A stretch of 64,000 nt of DNA from CAZDQL01 sp964507325. GTDB lineage: Bacteria > Planctomycetota > UBA1135 > GCA-002686595. Below, piece by piece: positions 41,473 to 48,300 of the stretch. The translations under genes were made by a program, and so were the position numbers. Position 1 is the first letter of the stretch. Each line of letters opens with the position of its first letter. Below the pieces are notes generated by a model that did not search any database, was not told the origin of the DNA, and saw nothing but the letters and a program-made list of their open reading frames with translations. The stretch is taken from NCBI GenBank assembly GCA_964507325.1, contig CAZDQL010000007.1, positions 48,192 through 112,191 of the forward strand, read 5' to 3'.

Positions 41473-42204
41473 TCAGCGGCCGCCGCGACCTCCGCCGCCG
41501 AAGTTGCGCCCACGCATGAAGTTGCCCCCGCGGTCGTCGAGCTCCTGGTACTGCTCCCACTGCGCCGGAGAGAGCAGGGACTGGATCTGGGTGTTGCTCT
41601 CCTCGTAGAGGGTCTGCGCTTGATCCCGGATCGTCTCGCGGTCGGCGCCGGCGAAGCCACCACCGCGCATCTGCTCCATGAACTGGTCCCTGACCAGGTC
41701 GCGTTCGGAGAGCACCTGCCGCATGCCCTGCTGCTGGGTGGGGTCGAGCCCCAGCTTCTCCGCCAGATCCGCCACGCGGCGGTCGAGGCGCTCTTCCGCG
41801 GCGACTCGCCGGCGCTCTTCGCGCTCGCGCTGCTCCTGTTCGTCGCGCACCTCGAGGGCGCGCTCGACCATCGACTGCAGGCCCGCCGGAGGCGGACTGC
41901 CGACGTCGTTCAGGGAGGCCAGGAGCTTGCGCAGCTCGTCCAGGTCCATCCCGGAGGATGGCGCGGCGACGGGTGCGCGGTCGGTGCGCTCCAGGGCGAG
42001 TCGGCTCTCGAGCTGGCGCACGCGTTCCGCCAGGTCGGCGTTCTCGCGTCGCAGCTCCTCGAGACCCTCCAGGTCCCCGGGTCCCGCCGGATCGAGGCCC
42101 GCGACCGGGGAGCCCCCGTCCTGCAGGGCGATGACCGTCAGGGCGGCACTGCCCACCCCCGCTGAGGCGCCCGCTATCAGGGCGATGAGTGCAAGGTTCT
42201 TCAT
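41473..42204 (-). CDS. Periplasmic coiled-coil protein, Gly/Arg-rich tail
   Basis: A 243-aa protein. I prefer the ATG at 42204 (MKNLALIALIAGASAGVGSA, a signal-anchor) over the GTG four codons upstream because GGAGAG lies about 11 nt before it. A coiled coil spans about 45-75 (LEELRRENADLAERVRQLESRLAL). Helical segments with LDRRVADLAEKLGLDPTQQQGMRQVLSERD and SLLSPAQWEQYQEL resemble the helix pairs of Spy/CpxP-like and other LTXXQ periplasmic proteins, though the exact motif is not present. The C-terminus is GGNFMRGRNFGGGGRGGR. It starts just after the stop of the next protein and is co-transcribed with it. Confidence 0.6.
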   Translation of the reverse strand: MKNLALIALIAGASAGVGSAALTVIALQDGGSPVAGLDPAGPGDLEGLEELRRENADLAERVRQLESRLALERTDRAPVAAPSSGMDLDELRKLLASLNDVGSPPPAGLQSMVERALEVRDEQEQREREERRRVAAEERLDRRVADLAEKLGLDPTQQQGMRQVLSERDLVRDQFMEQMRGGGFAGADRETIRDQAQTLYEESNTQIQSLLSPAQWEQYQELDDRGGNFMRGRNFGGGGRGGR

Positions 42205-42208
42205 GACG

Positions 42209-43267
42209 TCATTCACTCTCCACGGTGACTGTGTGCTCGATGGTGCCTTCCACGGTGCGCTCCATGTGGAAGTTCCCGCGCTCGGTGTCGCGGTCGGTGA
42301 TCGTATCGAGGGTGAATTCGCCCTCGAGCTCGAGCTTGACGGGCCGGCGCTCTTCGAGGGAGAAGCACAGGGTCCCTTCCAGGGTCACCTCGAAGGTGCT
42401 CTCCACCAGCGCGCCAGCGGCGTCGAAGGGAGCCAAGCTCAGCTCGCGATCCCCCCCGCGTCCGAAGCCGCGCTCGGGGAGGTCACCCTCCGCCTCGAAC
42501 TCGACCTCCAACACGACGCACTCCACGCCATCGACGTCCTCGGTGCGATCGGTGTAGGTGATCGTGGCGTCCCACTCGGCGTCGCGCATGAAGCTCAAAC
42601 CGCTGCCGCCGCCACGACCCATGCCGCCGCGGCGCCCGCCGCGCCCTTCACGTCCCTCGCGTCCACCCTCTTCCATCTGGGGCCGGGGGAAGAGAGCTTG
42701 CTCGATGTCGGTCAGCATGACCCGCTTCAGGTCGTCGCCCGTCGGTTCCCACTTGTCGCCCGAGGAGACCTCGGCGTCCTCGGGGAGGAACGCGTCCAGG
42801 GGCAGGGTCAGGTAGTGTCCCTCGAGCATCGCGCTCGACTCGGGGTCGCTGCCATCTTCCATCTTGGCCACCACGTCCCCCTCCTCGTCGAGCTCGAGGA
42901 TCAGGGTCTCCCCCTCCAGCGGGCTCTCGAGCTCCCGCTCACCGGCGCGCTCGCCGGAGCCGAAGGTCATGCTGCCCTCGGCCGTGTCGAAAGCGCGACT
43001 GACCTTGGTGGGGCTGCCTTCGTCGTTGGCGAGGACCGTGTCGGTGTAGACCACCGTGCGGAGGGTCTCGCTACCTCCGCCGCCCATGCCGCGACCGCCG
43101 CGGTCCATCGGCTCCCCGTCGATCTCGACGAGGGAGTGGGTTGTCTCCTGGACGATCTCGGTCTCGCAGGTGACCTCGAAGCTGCGCTCGGCGGCATAGT
43201 CGGTGGCGAGGCCACCCGCAGCGGCCAGGGCGCAGAGTAGGGTGGGGGGAAGGACGAGTTTCAGCAT
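42209..43267 (-). CDS. Secreted beta-rich protein of unknown function with Gly/Arg insert
   Basis: A 352-aa protein with a signal peptide (MLKLVLPPTLLCALAAAGGLA). It is acidic and beta-rich, with many short strands of the type SFEVTCETEIVQETTHSLVEIDGE and GVECVVLEVEFEAEGDLPERG. A basic Gly/Arg-rich stretch (about 198-225, GGREGREGRGGRRGG) interrupts it, and a shorter one occurs near residue 58. Two-part symmetry (an EVT.E..L.F.LEE pattern) suggests a repeated barrel or sandwich. I recognise no family. Both genes of this pair have Gly/Arg-rich segments, which hints at a common ligand or partner. Confidence 0.55.
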   Translation of the reverse strand: MLKLVLPPTLLCALAAAGGLATDYAAERSFEVTCETEIVQETTHSLVEIDGEPMDRGGRGMGGGGSETLRTVVYTDTVLANDEGSPTKVSRAFDTAEGSMTFGSGERAGERELESPLEGETLILELDEEGDVVAKMEDGSDPESSAMLEGHYLTLPLDAFLPEDAEVSSGDKWEPTGDDLKRVMLTDIEQALFPRPQMEEGGREGREGRGGRRGGMGRGGGSGLSFMRDAEWDATITYTDRTEDVDGVECVVLEVEFEAEGDLPERGFGRGGDRELSLAPFDAAGALVESTFEVTLEGTLCFSLEERRPVKLELEGEFTLDTITDRDTERGNFHMERTVEGTIEHTVTVESE

Positions 43268-43363
43268 CGCGGTGACTCCAGTGCGGTCAGGGACGAGTTC
43301 GTCGGTGCAACCGAGATCCTGCCCTCGAACCTCGCTGCGGGGGACCCCCGTGGAGGGAACGGA

Positions 43364-43399
43364 GGGGCCCGCGTTGCGAGCCGAGCGGGAACGGGCCCC
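43364..43399 (-). terminator. Hairpin after the LytTR regulator gene
   Basis: GGGGCCCG and CGGGCCCC pair across 20 nt, 12 bp beyond the stop of the response regulator. The rest of the 143-bp gap should hold the promoter of the 43267 gene. Confidence 0.5.
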
Positions 43400-43410
43400 G
43401 TTACTCAGCG

Positions 43411-44145
43411 CTAACCGAGCTGCCTGCGCACCGCAGCCATCCGCGAACGGCTGACGGGCACCCAGGTGCCGTCGCCCAAGAGCAGGCGACCCACGCCACC
43501 CCCGCGGCTCTCGAGCCGCCTGACCCGGTCCAGGGCGACGATCGCCGAGCGGTGCACGCGCATGAAGCGGGTGGGGTCGAGGACGCGTTCGAGCTGCCCC
43601 ATCGATTCGCGCATCAGGTGCTCCCCCTCTGCGGTGTGCAGCCGCACGTACTGATCGGCGGCCTCGATCCAGTCGATCTCCGCCACCTCCACCAGGTCCA
43701 CGCGCCCCTCGCGGTGGATCGTCAGGCGCTCGGCGGGGGAGGTCGTCGCGGGGGGGAAGGAGGGGAGGCGCAGGCGGTCCTTGGCCCGCGCCAAGGCGCG
43801 CGCGAAGCGCTCGTCGTCGAAGGGCTTCAGCAGGTAGTCGACCGCCTCCACGTCGAAGGCCGCCGGGGCGTAGCGCGCGAAGGCGGTGGTGAAGACGATC
43901 TCCGGCCGTCCCTCGTCAGGCAGGGCGCGCAGGACCTCGAATCCGTCGCGCACCGGCATCTGCACGTCGAGGAAGACCAGGTCCGGCGCGAGGTCGTCGA
44001 TCGCCGCCAAGGCCTCCTCGCCATCCGCGCACACGCCCACGACGTCGATCTCGTCATCGGCTTGGAGGAGACGCACCAGACTCGCGCGCGCCATCGGTTC
44101 GTCGTCGACGACGAGCACGCGCAGTCGCTTGGGGTCCTCAAGCAC
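43411..44145 (-). CDS. LytTR-family response regulator
   Basis: A 244-aa protein starting with GTG in overlap with the kinase gene. The receiver domain (about 8-125) has the acidic pair DDEP, the phosphoryl site in FLDVQMP, TTAFARYA and the Lys in LLKPFDDE. The LytTR DNA-binding domain (about 138-244) has IHREGRVDLVEVAEIDWIEAADQYVRLHT, FMRVHRSAIVALDRV and VPVSRSRMAAVRRQL. LytTR regulators bind paired direct repeats upstream of surface, adhesion or toxin genes. It is the response half of a pair with the LytS-like kinase, and the targets are unknown. Confidence 0.9.
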   Translation of the reverse strand: MLEDPKRLRVLVVDDEPMARASLVRLLQADDEIDVVGVCADGEEALAAIDDLAPDLVFLDVQMPVRDGFEVLRALPDEGRPEIVFTTAFARYAPAAFDVEAVDYLLKPFDDERFARALARAKDRLRLPSFPPATTSPAERLTIHREGRVDLVEVAEIDWIEAADQYVRLHTAEGEHLMRESMGQLERVLDPTRFMRVHRSAIVALDRVRRLESRGGGVGRLLLGDGTWVPVSRSRMAAVRRQLG

Positions 44146-45556
44146 GTTCCTCTTCTCCCGTGGACGGGCGCGCTGGGAGTCGCAGGCGAGCGCAAGCGCC
44201 CCCCCCCGGAGGGTTGGAGAGCTCGAGGGCAGCGGCGTCCCCGTAGAGGGTCTGCAGCCTGGCCCGAGTGTTCTCGAGACCGATGTGTGCGCCCTCCCCG
44301 TCGGGGGCTCGACCCGCGAGCACGTCGGGGGGGAATCCCGGTCCGTCGTCGGTGACCGCCACCACCACGGAGTCGCCGGAGCGGCGAGCCGCCACCTCGA
44401 TGTGTCCTCCCTCCGCGCGGGGCGCGACGCCGTGCAGCACCGCGTTCTCCACCAGGGTCGAGAGAGCCAGGACCGGCATGGGGGTCGAGCCGATGCCGGG
44501 TTCGGTGTGGATCGACACGGTCAGGCGATCCCCCAGGCGAATGCGCTCCACTTCGAGGAACTGCTCCGCCAGGGCCAGCTCCTCCCGCAGGGGGAGCTCC
44601 GCCGTCGCGCCGCGCTCGAGGCTGGCGCGCAGGAGGTCACCCAGGGCGGCCAGGGTCCTGAGGGCGTCGTCTCCGCGATCCTCGCGGATCAGACCACCCA
44701 CCGAGTGCAGGGCGTTGAAGAGGAAGTGGGGGTGGAGTTGGGCCTCCAGTTGAGCCAGCTGCGCGCTCGAGAGCTCCCCCTCGAGCCGGGCCGCGCGCAG
44801 CTCGAGGCCAGCCGCGCGCCGCTCCTGGTCGCGGGCCGCGAGGAAGGCGCGGGACGACCATCCCAGGCCGACGCACAGGGCGTAGAGCAGGGCCCCGATC
44901 GCCGCGCGGCGATTGCGGCCCAGGCGGCGCGCCGCCTCCCTGTGATCGCGGCCGCGGCGGCTGCCGGCTTCCCGCCTGAAGCCGGCGGGAGCCCCGTCCC
45001 GGGCGGCGTCGGGGGTCGGGGGTGGCGCCGCGTCAGGCGCAGGGGGACGGTCGGCGTCGGGAGCAGGGGGACGGTCGGCGGCGGGAGCAGGGGGACGATC
45101 GGCGTCGGGAGCAGGGGGTGAGGTGGCGTCGGGAGACCGCGGGGTGGCGTCGCGGCCCAGAGAAGAGCGATCTCGCCAGGGGGGCCGGTCGAACTGCGCC
45201 CGCTCGCTGAAGAAGGTCTGCGTCAGGGTCACGTTCAGCTCGCCCATGCCGAAGCCGACTCCCACCGCGAGCGCGGCGTGGGCCAGGAGCAAGAGCAAGA
45301 CCCGCCCCCGGAGCCAGAGCGAGAGTCGCCCCGACAGGGCGACGATCGGTTCCAGGGCCACCCCCCACAGGGACCAGTCGAGGAGGCGACGCAGGAAGAT
45401 CGACTGCCAATCGATGCCCGCGTCCACGAAGGCCTCCACCCAGGGCAAGGTCGAGGCGGTGGCCAAGAGCAGCACCCCCAGCGCGATCAACGCGCGACGC
45501 CGCCAGGGGGAGCGCAGACACGTCTCGAGGTCGAAGCCCCTGAGCACCGCCTTCAC
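44138..45556 (-). CDS. LytS/YehU-type sensor histidine kinase with proline-rich repeat loop
   Basis: A 472-aa protein starting with GTG. About four membrane helices occur (near 24-42, 64-80, 85-103 and 232-250). Between the third and fourth lies a proline-rich loop built from the 8-residue repeat PPAPDADR (about 140-170). The cytoplasmic part has the His_kinase box LHPHFLFNALHSVGGLI, the N box STLVENAVLHGV, and DDGPGF and GIGLENTRARL-type ATP motifs (here AHIGLENTRARL). It overlaps the thioredoxin-fold gene upstream and the regulator downstream, so all three are made together. Confidence 0.88.
   Translation of the reverse strand: MKAVLRGFDLETCLRSPWRRRALIALGVLLLATASTLPWVEAFVDAGIDWQSIFLRRLLDWSLWGVALEPIVALSGRLSLWLRGRVLLLLLAHAALAVGVGFGMGELNVTLTQTFFSERAQFDRPPWRDRSSLGRDATPRSPDATSPPAPDADRPPAPAADRPPAPDADRPPAPDAAPPPTPDAARDGAPAGFRREAGSRRGRDHREAARRLGRNRRAAIGALLYALCVGLGWSSRAFLAARDQERRAAGLELRAARLEGELSSAQLAQLEAQLHPHFLFNALHSVGGLIREDRGDDALRTLAALGDLLRASLERGATAELPLREELALAEQFLEVERIRLGDRLTVSIHTEPGIGSTPMPVLALSTLVENAVLHGVAPRAEGGHIEVAARRSGDSVVVAVTDDGPGFPPDVLAGRAPDGEGAHIGLENTRARLQTLYGDAAALELSNPPGGGACARLRLPARPSTGEEERA
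45039..45134. repeat. Four 24-bp tandem repeats in the kinase gene
   Basis: Four consecutive units of the type GCAGGGGGACGGTCGGCGTC plus GGGA encode PPAPDADR-like octapeptides. Units differ by one or two bases, the last more so. Such repeats can change copy number by slippage and so vary the length of the sensor's extracytoplasmic loop. Confidence 0.8.
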
Positions 45557-46896
45557 CGCGCGCTCCCGAAGAGGCGCTCCCTCGGCACCGCGTCGCCGCA
45601 GGCTTCACTCACGTAGCGGCCGAGGGGTATCAGTCTCCCCCGGGCCAGGACTTCGAGCCCCGCGGAGGCGACCCGGGCCAGCGGTCCGGCCTGCTCGACC
45701 AGCGGCTGGAGCAGTGCTCCCCAGCGATCCTCCCGGGTCGCCGCCGCCCCCGCGACCGCCGCGACGCGCACCTGTTTCGGTGCTTCCTCGTCGGCGATCA
45801 ACGTCTCGAGCAGCCCGTCCACGTCGTCACCGCGCTGCAGGTAGCCCAGGGCCAGGGCCGCGTTGGCGCGTTCGAGCTCGGCCTTGGCTCCCTTGGCCGC
45901 GCGCAGGATGGAACGGCGGGCGCCGCTGTCGCCCGGGGCGGCGCTGGCCCAGGCGCGCAGCCACATCCCCTTCAGGCGCGGGTCCTTCTCCTTGCCGAGC
46001 GCGACCTTGATCGCCTTGGCCGACTCGGGAGCACCGAAGACCTCCAGACAGGCGGCGACCTCCTCGCGCACCTCCGCGTTGGAGCTGGTCTTGAACTCCT
46101 CGACCACCTCCCACCAGCTCGGCGGCGAACGGCGCTGGATGCCCCGGATCAAGGCCACGCGCCACTCGTCGCCCCGCCGGCCCCCGCCGCGCATCTCCTC
46201 GCTGACGAACTCGCGCGCCTCCTCCTCGTCGGCGGTGGCGATGCGCAAGAGCGCCGCGCGACGTCCCCCCCGTTCCCCGCGCCGGATGCGATCGATCAGC
46301 TCGCGCACTTCCTCCAGGTCTGCGGGGGAGGCGCCGATGCTCTTCTCGGTGCCGGCCAGCACCGCGCCCTTCAAGAGACGCTTGGGCGGCTTGGCGCGAC
46401 CGCTGGCCTTGGGGGCCTGCTCGGGGTCCAGCGCACCCAGGGCGGCGACGAAGCACCACTCGAGCTCTCCAGCGGTGACCACGTAGGGCACCGACAGGAT
46501 CACCTCGCCGTCAGGCCTCAGGAAGACGTGCTGGGGGGCAGCCACGAATCCGTCCGCATCTGGCCTGAGCACGCGCTCTCTGATGTCGGCGTCGAGCTGG
46601 GCCAGCTCCTGCTCTGCGAGGGACCCCAGCTTCACCCGGGTCCCGTGCTGGCGGTAGTCGGGGATCGAGACGGCGATCAGGTTCACCGTCCGCGTCGCGA
46701 GCTCGGTGATCACCTTGTCGGTGTAGACCTCACGCGCCATGCGCTCGTTGGCGCGCTCGCCGGGCATGTGGACGGCGACGAAGACGACCTTGGCCTCCTC
46801 CTCCGCCTGCGCGAGGGCCTCATCGAAGGAGGCTGACCAACGGATGTCGCCGGCGAGAGCCAAGGACAAGGTCGTGGCGATCGAGAGTGTGAGCAT
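45553..46896 (-). CDS. Secreted thioredoxin-fold protein with HEAT-like repeats, redox motif absent
   Basis: A 447-aa protein. ATG 46896 begins a signal peptide (MLTLSIATTLSLALAG). Residues about 20-150 resemble the thioredoxin_7/DUF255-like fold (WSASFDEALAQAEEEAKVVFVAVHMPGERANERMAREVYTD ... QHVFLRPDGEVI), but the place of the CXXC motif reads MPGE, so it is not a disulfide enzyme. About 190-430 are helical repeats typical of HEAT arms (AALLRIATADEEEAREF, EVREEVAACLEVFGAPES, VRVAAVAGAAATRED). It is the first gene of the coupled operon with the LytS-like kinase and the LytTR regulator. It may present a periplasmic signal to the kinase, by inference from context only. Confidence 0.65.
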   Translation of the reverse strand: MLTLSIATTLSLALAGDIRWSASFDEALAQAEEEAKVVFVAVHMPGERANERMAREVYTDKVITELATRTVNLIAVSIPDYRQHGTRVKLGSLAEQELAQLDADIRERVLRPDADGFVAAPQHVFLRPDGEVILSVPYVVTAGELEWCFVAALGALDPEQAPKASGRAKPPKRLLKGAVLAGTEKSIGASPADLEEVRELIDRIRRGERGGRRAALLRIATADEEEAREFVSEEMRGGGRRGDEWRVALIRGIQRRSPPSWWEVVEEFKTSSNAEVREEVAACLEVFGAPESAKAIKVALGKEKDPRLKGMWLRAWASAAPGDSGARRSILRAAKGAKAELERANAALALGYLQRGDDVDGLLETLIADEEAPKQVRVAAVAGAAATREDRWGALLQPLVEQAGPLARVASAGLEVLARGRLIPLGRYVSEACGDAVPRERLFGSAR

Positions 46897-46945
46897 GGTG
46901 CCCACAGCATGGAGCAGGCGGGCCGGGAGGGGAAGCCCCGCGCGA

Positions 46946-47554
46946 TCAGGAGTCGCGCCGCGCCGCGGAGAAGCCGTGGCACCCGCTCCCGATCGCGGAG
47001 GAGCGCCGGGCCAGCGTCTGCCACTGCTCGTCATCGGGGATGGCGCGCAGGGCCAGGGGGAAGAGGACTTCCTCCTCGTGGTGGATGTGCAGACGGATGC
47101 GCGCGACCATGACCTCGGCCGTTCCCCTGAGCTCCTCCCAGCGATCCAGGACCCAGGGACCCAAGCCCCGGGCGCGCATCTCGCCGGCCGCCTCGCTGAT
47201 GACGCGGTGCAGGCGGCGCAGCGCCACGTGTTCGTGGCGCAGGCGTTGGGGGTGGGAAGCCAGGCCCACGCGCTCGAGGGCTTTGAAGAGGACCTGCTCC
47301 TCGCGCAGGTGGTGGCGCTCCATACCCAAGAGTTGCGTGGCCACTGCCTGCACCTCATGCAGTCGGGCTCGCAGGTCCTCCTCGCTCGCCGCCGGGCGGC
47401 TGGTCAGGCCTTCCAGGCGCTCGGCCTGCACGAGGATCGCGCCGTGCTCGGTGAGGAGTTGGCGCACGAGATGACCGGCCGGCAGCCCTTCTCCGACGAC
47501 GGCCGCGCCTCGTCGGCCGCCCCTCGGATCCGCTGCTGTTCGGGTAAACGCCAT
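46946..47554 (-). CDS. Hemerythrin-like HHE domain protein
   Basis: A 202-aa protein; ATG 47554 chosen (MAFTRTAADPRGG). Iron-ligand patterns of HHE cation-binding domains are present: LLTEHGAILVQAERLEGL, MERHHLREEQVLFKALE, LRHEHVALRRLHRVI and IRLHIHHEEEVLFPLAL. The two HxxxE pairs suit a di-iron site that binds O2 or senses NO or iron stress. It lies 35 bp after a Crp/FNR-type regulator gene on the same strand. Proteins of this kind include the RIC/YtfE group, but the ScdA N-domain is absent. Confidence 0.8.
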   Translation of the reverse strand: MAFTRTAADPRGGRRGAAVVGEGLPAGHLVRQLLTEHGAILVQAERLEGLTSRPAASEEDLRARLHEVQAVATQLLGMERHHLREEQVLFKALERVGLASHPQRLRHEHVALRRLHRVISEAAGEMRARGLGPWVLDRWEELRGTAEVMVARIRLHIHHEEEVLFPLALRAIPDDEQWQTLARRSSAIGSGCHGFSAARRDS

Positions 47555-47589
47555 CGTCAGGCGAGGTCTCCGATCTCCACCAATTGCGG

Positions 47590-48276
47590 TCAGGCCTCGG
47601 CTGCCAACGCCTCGAGAACCTCGGTGCGCCTGAGGACCAGCCGACGGCCCTGCACCTGGATGACACCCTGCTCTCGCCAACGGCGCAAGAGGCGAGATAG
47701 GGTTTCGGGGGCGATCGCCAGACGAGCTGCGAGGTCCTTCTTCGCCTCCGGGAGCTCGATCGTCATTCCCTCCTCTGCGACTTGGGCGGGCAAGCTCACC
47801 AGGAGGCGCGCCAGGCGGGCGCCGGCACTGGCCGCGGAGAGCTCTTCCACGCGGCGCACCAGGGCGAAGAGGCGTTGGCAGAGGTTTCCCACCAGCGCCG
47901 CCGCCAGCTTAGGGTATTCCTCGAGCAGGCCGATGAAGGCGGCTGCTTCGATCGCCAAGAGCTCGCTCTTGGCCGTGGCCTCGGCGCTGACCGGGTAGCG
48001 CCCCAGGTTCAGGGCAGCGGCCTCGCCGAAGCTGTCGCCGGGCCCCACCCGTAGCACGAGTTGCTCCCTGCCGTCGGGGGCGAGGCGGTAGAGCCGCACG
48101 CCCCCCTGGCAGACCAGGTAGAAGGCCACGGCCGATTCCCCGGCCGAGAAGATCTGTTGGCCGCGGGTCAGGTGCAGAGGCTTGGCCAACGCCGCCACCC
48201 TGGCCAGCGACTCGCGGTCGAGTCGCTGGAAGTTGTGCATGCCGGCCAGGGCTTCGACGACTCGAGACTGCTCCAT
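47590..48276 (-). CDS. Crp/FNR family transcription regulator
   Basis: A 228-aa protein. The cyclic-nucleotide-binding fold (about 15-125: GQQIFSAGESAVAFYLVCQGGVRLYRLAPDGREQLVLRVGPGDSFGEAAAL) is followed by the dimer helix and a winged helix (about 155-225: KKDLAARLAIAPETLSRLLRRWREQGVIQVQGRRLVL). The N-terminal cysteines that bind the FNR cluster are absent and the effector pocket has no clear cAMP Arg-Ser pair, so it fits the NnrR/DNR-like or other non-FNR branches. Its likely first target is the hemerythrin gene beside it. Confidence 0.85.
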   Translation of the reverse strand: MEQSRVVEALAGMHNFQRLDRESLARVAALAKPLHLTRGQQIFSAGESAVAFYLVCQGGVRLYRLAPDGREQLVLRVGPGDSFGEAAALNLGRYPVSAEATAKSELLAIEAAAFIGLLEEYPKLAAALVGNLCQRLFALVRRVEELSAASAGARLARLLVSLPAQVAEEGMTIELPEAKKDLAARLAIAPETLSRLLRRWREQGVIQVQGRRLVLRRTEVLEALAAEA

Positions 48277-48294
48277 GTCAGGGGTGCCCGACTC

Positions 48295-48300
48295 AGGATA
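48295..48300 (-). promoter_or_regulatory. Candidate -10 box (TATCCT) for the Crp-type regulator
   Basis: TATCCT on the minus strand, 18 nt before the ATG at 48276, immediately after the stop codon of the upstream gene. Confidence 0.4.
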
